Position numbers and translations under genes: made by a program. A stretch of DNA of 56,556 bases from Blautia glucerasea. GTDB taxonomy: Bacteria; Bacillota; Clostridia; Lachnospirales; Lachnospiraceae. The notes under the pieces were generated by a model. The model made no database searches, was not told the DNA's origin, and saw only the letters and a list, made by a program, of their open reading frames with translations. The stretch is from positions 1 through 56,556 of the forward strand of contig NZ_JAJBMO010000026.1 of the NCBI RefSeq assembly GCF_020537505.1, in the 5' to 3' direction. Positions 44,408-53,300 of this stretch are shown one piece after another (the first letter of the stretch is position 1; every line of letters starts with the position of its first letter).

Positions 44408-44776
44408 TTGAAGAAAAAAGAAGCGGTATTTATCGGTGCGCTGCTGGTTATTTCAGTGGTGCTTTGTATTTTCGTTTATGTGGTTCCCCATGGGACTCAT
44501 GGTTCTATTCAGATCACAGTGGATGGGGAGCTTTATGGGACGTATTCACTGGACGAGGATCAGGTGATCCAGATCGGGGATACCAATGTGTGTGAAATTA
44601 AGGACGGCGAAGTGAAGATGACGGAGGCGGACTGCCCGGATCATCTTTGTATAAAGCAGCCGGCGGTTGGCAGTGCAGGTGGATATATTGTGTGCCTGCC
44701 CAACAGAGTAGTCATTCAGGGAGAGGGCGATTCAGATTCACAGGGTTCTGATGGTGGATTTGACGCAGTGGTGTAG
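44408..44776 (+). CDS. NusG domain II-containing membrane-anchored protein (EetA-like)
   Basis: A 122-residue protein with one N-terminal membrane helix (VFIGALLVISVVLCIFVYVV) and an outer NusG domain II (about 35-110). The pattern SIQITVDGELYGTYSLD and the cysteine pair in ADCPDHLCIKQ are typical of the DUF1312/NusG_II family. A member of this family pairs with a Gx-type membrane protein in the flavin-based electron transfer loci of Gram-positives. The start is TTG at 44408 after GAGAGG, giving KKKEAVF. Its end overlaps or abuts the Gx gene, so the pair are co-expressed. The EET link is by analogy. Confidence 0.85.
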   Translation: MKKKEAVFIGALLVISVVLCIFVYVVPHGTHGSIQITVDGELYGTYSLDEDQVIQIGDTNVCEIKDGEVKMTEADCPDHLCIKQPAVGSAGGYIVCLPNRVVIQGEGDSDSQGSDGGFDAVV

Positions 44777-44780
44777 GTCT

Positions 44781-45266
44781 ATGGATCAGAAGAAGACGGC
44801 GTATCTTGGGCTGTTTGCGGCGATTGCGATTATTTTTGGGTATGTGGAGTCGTTGATTCCCTTTTTTGCAGGAATTCCGGGGATGAAGCTGGGGCTGGCA
44901 AACCTGGCGGTGCTTTTTGTGCTGGAGAGGTATACCTGGAAAGAGGCGGCGCTGGTTTCGGTTGTGAGGATTTTTATTATCGGGTTTATGTTTGGAAGCG
45001 GGTCCAGTATTATGTATAGCCTGGCGGGTGCGACCCTTAGCTTGATCGTGATGGTTTTTGTGAAAAATAAGGTGGACTTCGGACACCTGGGCGTGAGTGT
45101 GGCTGGCGGTGTTTCCCACAATATCGGGCAGCTGCTGGTGGCGATTCCTGCCACGCATACCATAGGACTGTTGTATTATTATGCTCCGGCGCTGATGGTG
45201 TCGGGAGTTGTGACGGGACTGCTGATCGGAGTGCTGACGAAAGAAGTTTTAAAGAGGATTCCGTGA
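44781..45266 (+). CDS. Gx transporter family membrane protein (EetB-like)
   Basis: A 161-residue protein with five or six helices, starting MDQKKTAYLGLFAAIAIIFG, with GYVESLIPFF and AGIPGMKLGLANL, the hallmark of the Gx family, earlier called heptaprenyl diphosphate synthase component I. A homologue is part of the Listeria/Enterococcus extracellular electron-transfer locus, where it is thought to help move quinone or electrons. The ATG at 44781 lies four bases after the NusG-II gene stop. Followed by a perfect hairpin and a bidirectional terminator. Confidence 0.88.
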   Translation: MDQKKTAYLGLFAAIAIIFGYVESLIPFFAGIPGMKLGLANLAVLFVLERYTWKEAALVSVVRIFIIGFMFGSGSSIMYSLAGATLSLIVMVFVKNKVDFGHLGVSVAGGVSHNIGQLLVAIPATHTIGLLYYYAPALMVSGVVTGLLIGVLTKEVLKRIP

Positions 45267-45286
45267 GGTATTAGTACCGTACGCGT

Positions 45287-45342
45287 TTGGACTGGGTATA
45301 TTCCACGCGGGGATGCGCGCTTAGGAATATACCCAGTCCAAA
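45287..45342. repeat. perfect 19-bp inverted repeat
   Basis: TTTGGACTGGGTATATTCC (45287-45305) is exactly complementary to 45324-45342, with an 18-base GC-rich loop (ACGCGGGGATGCGCGCTT). No T-run follows on either strand, so it is not a normal terminator. It lies between the Gx gene and the next terminator. Confidence 0.8.
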
Positions 45343-45354
45343 TGCTGTTAGTTG

Positions 45355-45405
45355 AAAAAAAGAACTCTGGGCGATAGTTTTGGCTATCAACCAGGGTTCT
45401 TTTTA
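45355..45405. terminator. bidirectional terminator between Gx and apbE genes
   Basis: Stem AAAAAGAAC...GTTCTTTTT with inner CTGG/CCAG and GATAG/CTATC pairings. T-runs exist on both strands, so it ends the plus-strand Gx unit and the minus-strand apbE unit. Confidence 0.88.
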
Positions 45406-45417
45406 TGTAAGCGTATC

Positions 45418-46599
45418 CTATGCTTCGTTTACTGTGTATCCGTCTTTCATCAATTCAAACTTATCCATCAAACCACTTGTCACATATATATTCTTATCTT
45501 CGTCTACAAAGACCGCTTCTGCGCCATATTTCTCCAGGAGGGGCTTGGATGCGTCCATACCCAGGACGAAGCAGGCGGTGGAGAGGCCGTCGGCAAGGTA
45601 GCCCTGGCCGCAGACGATGGTGACGGAGGTGAGGCCATTCCAGACAGGGTATCCGGTCTTGGGATCCAGGATGTGGTGGTAGCGGGTTCCGTCTTCTATG
45701 AAATATTTCTCGTAATCGCCGGAGGTGGACAGGAACTGATCGGCATCCAGGGTGATGGCTCCAAGGTAGTCCCCTTCGGTATCCCGGGGATCGGTGAGGG
45801 CAACTTTCCAGGGAGAGCCGTCGGGCTTTTCGCCGTAGGTCATAACGCTGCTGCCGCCCAGGTTCAGGATCATGCCTGAAACGTCAGGCTGGGTTTTCAG
45901 GTAATCCATGATCAGGTCGCAGCCCATGCCTTTTCCAACGGCACCAAGATCCAGGGTACAGCCATCCAGGAGGGTTACCTGGTTCCCATTCAGCTGGATT
46001 TTCCCGTAGCCCACTTCGGGGAGAAGGGCGTCAATCTCAGACCGGTCTGGTACGTGAGGGTTCTCGCCGTCGATGTCCCACAGGCGGATGAGCTTTCCGA
46101 GGGTGGGATCAAAGGCACCCTCGGAATCCTGGGAGAGCTGACAGATTTTCGCAAGGTCTGCAGCAAGATCAGTGTCAACCTCCACCGTCCCGCCGTCGGC
46201 ATTGTTCAGCTGGGAAATCTGGGAATTTTCGTCTGTCCAGGAAAGGAGGGTGGTTTCCATTTCGCGGAGCTTTTCGCCAATCTGGATGTTGATGTCTTCG
46301 CCGGAGGTGTAAAGGGTTTCGGAAACTACTGTGTCCATTGCGAAGTCTGCATTTGTGTATTTTTCTATGTCGGCTGCGTAAACAACTGTAGTTGTTTTTC
46401 CCGGCATTATTCCCGAGGCACCACTAAGCAGCAAACTGCTGCATAGAACTCCAACCACGCCTCTCTGTCTCAAATGAGTTCCTCCACTAACTGAACTCAA
46501 ACAACTATGTAACAAGCCTTTCACTGGTTTCTTTTCACAATATACCTTATTTAAATCAATTTCATTCTGAAATTCCGCTTCTCTTCTTCTCTTACTCAT
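45418..46599 (-). CDS. apbE: ApbE family FAD:protein FMN transferase
   Basis: A 393-residue flavin transferase, exported (long basic start, then VVGVLCSSLLLSGASGIMPG as signal segment). It takes FMN from FAD and joins it to a Thr of the D-x-x-[ST]-G-A-T motif in extracytosolic proteins. Motifs: AMDTVVSETLY, DLGAVGKGMGCDLIMDY, ILNLGGSSVM, STSGDYEKYF with HHILDPKTGYP, and YLADGLSTACFVLG. Its targets are almost certainly the FMN-binding proteins encoded just upstream in the same operon; 37 bp separate it from the NapH-like gene. Confidence 0.96.
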   Translation of the reverse strand: MSKRRREAEFQNEIDLNKVYCEKKPVKGLLHSCLSSVSGGTHLRQRGVVGVLCSSLLLSGASGIMPGKTTTVVYAADIEKYTNADFAMDTVVSETLYTSGEDINIQIGEKLREMETTLLSWTDENSQISQLNNADGGTVEVDTDLAADLAKICQLSQDSEGAFDPTLGKLIRLWDIDGENPHVPDRSEIDALLPEVGYGKIQLNGNQVTLLDGCTLDLGAVGKGMGCDLIMDYLKTQPDVSGMILNLGGSSVMTYGEKPDGSPWKVALTDPRDTEGDYLGAITLDADQFLSTSGDYEKYFIEDGTRYHHILDPKTGYPVWNGLTSVTIVCGQGYLADGLSTACFVLGMDASKPLLEKYGAEAVFVDEDKNIYVTSGLMDKFELMKDGYTVNEA

Positions 46600-46636
46600 A
46601 TCCTGTTCTTTCTGCTGTTATTTTAATCTACTGTTC

Positions 46637-47449
46637 TTAAACTTTTGCTGCATTCTCCTGTACTGCTTTCCTCTCTTCCTTCACCTTCGGGATCCCGATC
46701 CGGATATTTTTCTTCGGACAGATTCCCTGGCAGGCGTGGCAGCAGATACATTCTCCGGAAAGAGGGGTATCACCGTCAATGTCAAGGTGGGCCGGGCAGC
46801 GTTTTTTGCAGGCACCACATTTCGCCGGACAGGTGTTTCGGTCACGGTTAAAAAGTGCGGAGGGTGCTATAGGCATTATAGCAAAAATTGCGCCCATTGG
46901 GCAGAGGAACTGGCAGAAAAACCGTTCCTGGGTGCACATTCCGATCATGATCAGGATCAGCAGGATAATGCCGGTCTTGTAAGTGGCTCCAGGCAGTCTT
47001 CCCGCAGTCAGCATGGAAAATACGTCCCATGGGCTCATGCCCTGAAGCTGTCCATACCAGCCGGTAAGAATGGAAATCAGCAAAACTGCCAGCCAGATAT
47101 ACTTCACTTTCTGAAGAATGCGGATCGTCTTCTCTGAATAACCGTGGCGTCCCTTCTTATGAAATACTTTCTGTCTCACAAACACGGTCAGCTCATACAA
47201 CGCATCTCCCAGCGAGCCAAATGCACATGCATATCCACAGAAATGCCGTCCAAACAGACTGGTTACCACAAGCAGTACGGCTGTCACATCCAGGAAAGAA
47301 TTCCATGTGACCGCCTGATGCGCTGCGATTGCCTGGAAAATGGATTTTACACCGGCAAAGGCTGTAGAAAAAAGTGCCGGGGCAAAAATGAAAAACAGAA
47401 GCTGGATTCCGGCGCGGATCAGCCGGATTTTTCTCTGCCTTTTTTTCAT
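46637..47449 (-). CDS. NapH/NosR-like 4Fe-4S membrane protein
   Basis: A 270-residue membrane electron carrier with about four helices. The two CxxxC-type motifs inside or next to helices (HFCGYACAFGSLGD, FFCQFLCPMGAIFA) and two 4Fe-4S ferredoxin sites at the C-terminus (CPAKCGACKKRCP, CICCHACQGICP) are those of NapH. It would move electrons from the cytoplasmic side or quinol pool through the membrane to the flavins outside. It overlaps the FMN-binding gene by four bases (ATGA), so the two are translationally coupled. Confidence 0.9.
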   Translation of the reverse strand: MKKRQRKIRLIRAGIQLLFFIFAPALFSTAFAGVKSIFQAIAAHQAVTWNSFLDVTAVLLVVTSLFGRHFCGYACAFGSLGDALYELTVFVRQKVFHKKGRHGYSEKTIRILQKVKYIWLAVLLISILTGWYGQLQGMSPWDVFSMLTAGRLPGATYKTGIILLILIMIGMCTQERFFCQFLCPMGAIFAIMPIAPSALFNRDRNTCPAKCGACKKRCPAHLDIDGDTPLSGECICCHACQGICPKKNIRIGIPKVKEERKAVQENAAKV

Positions 47450-48066
47450 TGATTTTCCGCCTTTCCAAGTGCATCATTTACAGCGTTGATAATTCCAGTG
47501 GAGCTGAAGGTTGCACCGGAAATGGTATCCACATCTGTGCTCTGGGCAGCCAGAATGGTGCTGATCACGCCCTGTCCCTGGGAAAGATATGCGGAGTCCT
47601 CACCTGGTGCACTTACCACCTGAATGTCTGTGATGGTGTCATTTTCAAGGGTAACCTGAACCTGGATGTTTCCTCCAAATCCCTGTCCGTCTCCTGTGTA
47701 GGTTCCATTTTTATATGCAAGGTCTTCACTTTCCTCAGAAGAATCCTCTTCACTGTCTGCGTCAGCCTGGTCTTCTTCCTCTTTATCAGCAGCATCTGCA
47801 TCCTTTTTCGCAGCACTGTCATTCTTGTTCTTTGCTTCTTCCTCTGCTTTCTTCTTCGCCTCTTCCTGGGCCTTGGAAGCCTCCTCAATTGCACTTAAGA
47901 TCTCGTCCTGCTGCTTTTCCAAAGCCTCCACTCTTGTGGTCAGGCTGGCGATCTGCTGGTCTTTTTCTGTATCACTGTCCTTTTTCTGCATGGAATTGTA
48001 GCCAAGTACCGCTCCAATGATCAGGATCAGACATAAAACTCTCATAATAAAACTCTGGTATTTCAT
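47446..48066 (-). CDS. single-domain FMN-binding protein (flavinylated)
   Basis: A 206-residue membrane-anchored flavoprotein: hydrophobic anchor (8-24), coiled-coil and Lys/Glu/Ala-rich stalk (36-90), acidic linker (91-117), then an FMN_bind domain (118-206) with the flavinylation motif DTISGATFSS (residues 180-189; FMN would join Thr186). The domain start YKNGTYTGDGQGFGG is typical. It stands between the four-FMN protein (3 bp upstream) and the NapH-like gene (overlap), so it likely links the membrane Fe-S protein to the outer flavins. Confidence 0.93.
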   Translation of the reverse strand: MKYQSFIMRVLCLILIIGAVLGYNSMQKKDSDTEKDQQIASLTTRVEALEKQQDEILSAIEEASKAQEEAKKKAEEEAKNKNDSAAKKDADAADKEEEDQADADSEEDSSEESEDLAYKNGTYTGDGQGFGGNIQVQVTLENDTITDIQVVSAPGEDSAYLSQGQGVISTILAAQSTDVDTISGATFSSTGIINAVNDALGKAENQ

Positions 48067-48069
48067 GGG

Positions 48070-49968
48070 TTATGCTCCTTTTGCCTGGTTTAATGCATTT
48101 CTAAATGCCTGGATAATTCCCTTGGAGGAATAGGTGCAGCCAGATACGGTATCTATACTGTCCACAGACTGGCTTCCCAGCACCTGTCCAATAATTCCGT
48201 TCCAGGCCTCATCCACATAGTCCTCGTCATCATAGGAAGTATAGGTTGCACTGACGATCTGACCACCGGAAATAGTCACCGTTACCTGCACACTATCCGG
48301 ACCATCATTGCCCTCCCCAATGCCAGTATAGGTTCCATCTTTATAAAATCCAGCCGGAGTTGGCTCTGGAATACTGGTAGGCTCTGGCGCTTCTGTTGGC
48401 TGTGGTGCACTGGTTGGTTCCGGTGTCTCCTCTGGTGCCGGCGTGCTGGTAGGCTCTGGAATACTGGTAGGCTCCGGGGTGCTGGTTGGTTCTGGTGCTT
48501 CTGTCGGCTGCGGCGCTTCTGTCGGTTTTGGTGTGCTTGTAGGCTTCGGAGTTACAGTAGGCTCCACTTCAGTAATTTTCGCCTGTTCAAGCGCCGATTT
48601 TGACGCATCCAGGATTCCTGTAGAGGAAAAGGTTGCACCGGAAACCGTATCGATTCCTTCTGCGGTCTGTTTTTCCAGAATCTGTGGCTGGATCTTTCTC
48701 CATGCTTTATTAAAAAAGCTTCTTGTATCTGAATTTGTATTTGTGATTTCAATAATTTTTCCATCTTTTACGGTCAAGGTTATATTAACAAGACCTGAAT
48801 ATCCATAGGCAGAGGCCGTATAAGTGCCGTCTTTCAATGTCTTCACTTCAGATGGAGTATCCGGATCATCAGATGGTGTATCTGGGGGAACTGTGGGCTG
48901 CGGGGTTACTGTCGGCGCTTCATCAGATGGCGTCTGTGTTGGAACTGGCGTGATTTCGCCCTTTTCCCCGGAGTCAGGATCTGCAGACGCCTGGGAAAGT
49001 GCCTGGGAAATAGCTCCAAGGATACCATTGGAAGAAAATGTTGCGCCACTGACCGCATCTACGCCGGACAGACTTTGTCTTGCAAGCACATCTGCTTTAA
49101 TATTTTTCCATGCCTTGTTAAAGAATTCCGGAGTATCTGTATTGGTATTTGTTATTTTTTTGATCTTTCCTTTTTTTATGGTGACTTTTACTGTTACAGG
49201 CCCGTCAAAGCCTTCTGCCTGTCCCTCATAAATCCCGTCTTTATAATGAACAGAAGTATCCTGCTGTGGCTTTTTTGTTGGCTTTGGAGTCGGGGTTACT
49301 TTCTTCTTACTGTTTGCAGCTTTTCCTAAGGCATTTTGTACCGCCTGGATGATTCCATTGGAAGAATAAGTAGCACCACTGACCGCATCCACATTGGGAG
49401 ACTGGCTGGAAAGGATCCTGCTGATCACGCCTGTAGCATTGGATAAATAAGAGCCTGTTTCTCCAGAAGCACTTATGATATCTATTTCCGTAATTTTTCC
49501 CCCGGATACTGTTACCTGTACTGTGATAGTTCCTCCAAAACCAGTTCCGCTTCCCTGATAAGTGCCATCTTTGTAACCGTCTTTCGGAACTTCTGTGGTA
49601 GGCGTGGTGGTTGTTCCCTGCCCCTGTCCAGTTGCTTCTGCAGACCTTACAGGCAGAGTCTTGGCAGAACCCTTTTTTATTCCACCTGTTTTCAATGTTG
49701 TTTGGGATTTCTTTTTCTTACTGGAAGAAGACTGATTTCCATTATTTTTCAGAATTTCTTCCTCTTCTTCATATGTATAAGCTGTTTTCAGCCAGTTTTC
49801 TACCTCTATTGATTTTACAATGCTTTTTTCATCTGCTGTCTGACTGGTCTTTGCATCCATATTCCGGGCACCTGCGGCGGCCACTGCTGCGATCACTACC
49901 ACAGCCGGGGCTAATTTAACCAGATTCTTTTTTTCAAAGTGATTCTTATTGTCGTCTGTTTTTTTCAT
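48070..49968 (-). CDS. four-domain FMN-binding surface protein
   Basis: A 632-residue protein: short basic start, one hydrophobic anchor (about 15-35), a charged stalk with a K-rich part, then four FMN_bind domains each opening with YKDGTY/YKDGIY-like strands. Flavinylation motifs are DAVSGATYSS (194), DAVSGATFSS (304), DTVSGATFSS (440) and DTVSGCTYSS (606); the last has Cys for Ala. Pro/Thr/Glu repeats (PEPTSTPEPTSIPEPTSTP type, about 475-540) space the last two domains. The start at 49968 follows AGGAGACAGC. It probably acts as a flavin wire on the cell surface, modified by ApbE. Confidence 0.93.
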   Translation of the reverse strand: MKKTDDNKNHFEKKNLVKLAPAVVVIAAVAAAGARNMDAKTSQTADEKSIVKSIEVENWLKTAYTYEEEEEILKNNGNQSSSSKKKKSQTTLKTGGIKKGSAKTLPVRSAEATGQGQGTTTTPTTEVPKDGYKDGTYQGSGTGFGGTITVQVTVSGGKITEIDIISASGETGSYLSNATGVISRILSSQSPNVDAVSGATYSSNGIIQAVQNALGKAANSKKKVTPTPKPTKKPQQDTSVHYKDGIYEGQAEGFDGPVTVKVTIKKGKIKKITNTNTDTPEFFNKAWKNIKADVLARQSLSGVDAVSGATFSSNGILGAISQALSQASADPDSGEKGEITPVPTQTPSDEAPTVTPQPTVPPDTPSDDPDTPSEVKTLKDGTYTASAYGYSGLVNITLTVKDGKIIEITNTNSDTRSFFNKAWRKIQPQILEKQTAEGIDTVSGATFSSTGILDASKSALEQAKITEVEPTVTPKPTSTPKPTEAPQPTEAPEPTSTPEPTSIPEPTSTPAPEETPEPTSAPQPTEAPEPTSIPEPTPAGFYKDGTYTGIGEGNDGPDSVQVTVTISGGQIVSATYTSYDDEDYVDEAWNGIIGQVLGSQSVDSIDTVSGCTYSSKGIIQAFRNALNQAKGA

Positions 49969-50079
49969 GCTGTCTCCTGCCTGGTACATCATAAATTGCT
50001 TTGTAAAATTACTTTCCATTTACAAGCAAAAGCAGGGGCTGTTATTAAACGGCCCCCGTTTCTGCTTTTACCTTATTTA

Positions 50080-50285
50080 ATGATACCAGTGTCAAAAGGT
50101 CAAAAAGCCGTTCGTGCTTGCACGATAAGGCGTTTGAACTTGGGACACGCCAAATATGAGAAAGTAGCGATTTACGCAGTAAATCAGCGGATTTCGAATA
50201 TTTGGAGGATTGCGGGAGCAGCGTAGCTGCGGAGCAATCCGGGGTATCAAATGAGTGGCAAAAGACCTTTTGACACTCATATCAT
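50080..50285. repeat. hairpin-rich palindromic element between surface-protein genes
   Basis: Ends ATGATACCAGTGTCAAAAGG (from 50080) and its near complement ending CTTTTGACACTCATATCAT (to 50285) bracket 205 bp. Inside are a CGTGC/GCACG hairpin (about 50117-50129), GGATTGC/GCAATCC enclosing CAGC/GCTG (about 50207-50240), and a near-perfect ATGAGTG...CACTCAT palindrome (50250-50280). No ORF is convincing. It could be a MITE-like element or a structured RNA region between the two minus-strand genes. Confidence 0.6.
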
Positions 50286-50348
50286 TTAATGGTTGTGTGT
50301 AAAACAGCAGCCATTATTTTGTTACTGGTCACGGAGTGAACGGTAACA

Positions 50349-53300
50349 TTATTTTACTTTTACTTTGAATTTCTTAGATACGCCATTGCATGTAACTGTA
50401 ATGGTTGCTGTACCTTTCTTCTTACCTGTTACAACACCCTTAGTGGAAACAGTTGCAACTTTCTTGTTGCTGGATGTGTATTTTACTTTTCCTTTTGGAG
50501 TAGTGGTTGCCTTAATAGTAGCGGTCTTGCCTTTCTTAATTGTTGCAGATGATTTAGCAAGCTTTAAGGTTGGGTTCTTAACCTGGATTGTAACCTTTGT
50601 GGTATATTTTCCAACTTTTACAGTGATAACTGCTTTTCCAGCTTTCTTTGCGGTTACTTTACCTTTAGAAGAAACGGTTGCAACCTTCTTGTTGCTGGAT
50701 GTGTATTTTGCAGTTCCGCTGATACCATTCTTTGTTACCGTAAGGTTTGTTGATTTCTGTCCCTTTGTATAGATCACTGCGCTATTTGCTTTTGCGGTAA
50801 CGCCAGCCTTCGCAACAATGATGTCAACTTTTGCGGTAAGTTTTCCAGCAGTTACTGTGATAGTTGCTTTTCCTGCTTTCTTTGCAGTTACTTTTCCGTT
50901 TGCATCTACAGTTGCTACTGCTGGGTTGCTGCTTGTAAATTTAGCAGCTTCTGTGATTCCGCTCTTTGTTACATTAATAGTAGTTGTGTTTCCTGTAGTT
51001 CCACCAGCGTAAATGGTTGCGGCCTGTGCTTTTGCTGTAAGAACCGGAGCTGGAGTTGGAGCTACTGGTTTTGGAGTTGGGGTTGGCTTTACAACTTCTT
51101 TAACAGTAACGGTGCAGGCTGCGCTCTTCAATCCCAGTGTTGCTGTGATAGTTGCGGTACCAGCCTTTACAGCTGTTACTTTACCGTTTTTATCAACAGT
51201 TGCCACTTTTTCATTGCTGCTCTTCCAGGTAACATCACCTGTCATGTTGGTAGTAACTTTCAGTGTTGTTGTTTTGTTCTTGTCTGTATCCAGAGACGCT
51301 TTTTCTGCACTCAGCTTGAATTCCGCTTTTACAAGGCTGTCAATAGCTTCTCTTAAATGTCCGATCTGCTCTTCTACACCGTAAGTTGTCTGCTGGCTGA
51401 TGTTTGCAAGCATGTCCTCGCACTCTTCCAGCTCGTTTGCAATATTGTCTTTTGCAGCAGCCCAGCTCTCAGGAGTGTACTCAGCCTCATTTAAAGCTTT
51501 TGCTTCTGCGATAATGTTTTCCAGTGGAGCGGAATCTGCATCGCCTGCAGGTTTTGCAATATTTTCAGATGCAGCCTGGAATTTTACAGTGTAATCTGCA
51601 TAGCCAAGTCCGTAAACTGTCAGTGTCCAGTATCCGGTTCCATCATATCCTTCTGGAAGCTGGCATCTTAAGGAATCACTAAGTCCAAGCTGTACTCCCA
51701 TCTTTCTATGCATCCAGTTATCTGCTGCAAACTTAGTTCCATAAGACTGGAGCGGAGTGCTGTATGTGCTGTCATTTCCATAATAGGTCCATTTTACAGC
51801 CTGCATGGCCTCACCAAGACCACCATAGTTTCCGGTAAGGTCAACTCTGAGAAACTCACCATAGGAACCATTTCCAGGTTTTACAGTAACTGTAATGCCA
51901 TCTGCTGTTTTCTGTGCAGTATCCTTCAGTCCGGAATCGGAACCGTTTGCTCTTGCGCTGAAAGTAAAGGAGCCATCCTCTGCTTTCACAGCTGTCTTTA
52001 ATCCATTGGTACTTCCGGTTACTGCCGCAGTTGCTGTATAGGCCTGTAAGTTATCTTCTCCAAAGCCTCCGAATAAGGTTCCGCCATTTTCCACAACTGT
52101 ATAAGCTTCTTTAAATGCGCTATAGTCTGCTCTCTTCACTTTTACAGGAACGTATTTCAGTCCAGATACTACATAATGATCAATATTTTCTCCATTCACA
52201 GTGCCTCTTCCAAAAGAAGCTGTACTTCCGTCCGTAAGGATCATTGTTGATTTATCCTTCCAGCCTGCTAAGTTGTATGAGTTTCCAGCTGTTGTATAAA
52301 TTGTTGCAATTGTCTGGAAGCTTCCTCTATGAAGTCCATGATTAGAAGTTGCTCTTGTTACTGCGTCAAATGCGCCAAGGTCTTTCTCGCCTCTTCTGTC
52401 TGCAGTATCAGAGGAAGCTGTGCTTCCTGCATTGAGAACATTTTCAGCAGCCCAGTACTGAGCCCATGTAAGACCTGCGTATGCATAAACGCTTTCGCTG
52501 TAAGTAAAGGTTACATTTTCATATCCTGTTGCATATACAGTTACTGTATCACCTTCATTTACAGCCGCCTTGGAAAAATCAAAGGAACCATCTTCCTTAA
52601 CAACTGTCACAGCTCCTCTTCCGGTTGCTGCATACTCTTTTTTCCCAACTTTTACTTTGGAAATTGCTTTGATGTATGCTGCAAACTGCTCAGCTGTAAT
52701 ATCTGTAGCTGCTGTCAGCTTCAGATCATATTCGTTATATACAGCTGGCTTAACATCTGTTTTTGCCTCAAATGCTGTGCTGATAGGGGCATATTTTCCG
52801 TTTGCATCAGAAACAACAACCTCATGCTGTCCCATTTTCAGCTTGTCAATTGTTACAACACCATCTTTTCCTTCAGCCTTTACGCCGTCTACGGTATAAG
52901 AAACTGCAAAATCGAAAGGAAGCGCAGCGGAAAGCTCTACCTTAAGAGCTGTATCAGAGGTTTTTACATCTGCTGCTGTTGCTGTGATTCCAGTTGTTAC
53001 CGGAACATAGGTATCCTCAATATCAAAATTGATGATTCCCTTGCTTGTATAGTAGGTTACACTGGAAATGGTTTTGCCCATCATGGATACGTAATGCGCT
53101 GAGCTTACCGGACCGCCGTGAACTGTTGTGGTAAATCCAGTGCTCCATGCCAGATGGCCGCCTCTCCAGATATTTTCAAGATGGCGGAGAGCATAGGTAG
53201 TTCCGTCTGTTGTATTGATCACAGCGCCGTAAACACTGTCAAGAACTGCATTTGAATCACTAGACTGTAAAGTGATATACTTTCCAAAGGTGTCATCATT

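Noticed and set aside
50092..50280. 62-residue minus frame inside the hairpin-rich element
   Set aside because: Lies wholly within the palindromic element, with composition explained by the repeats.
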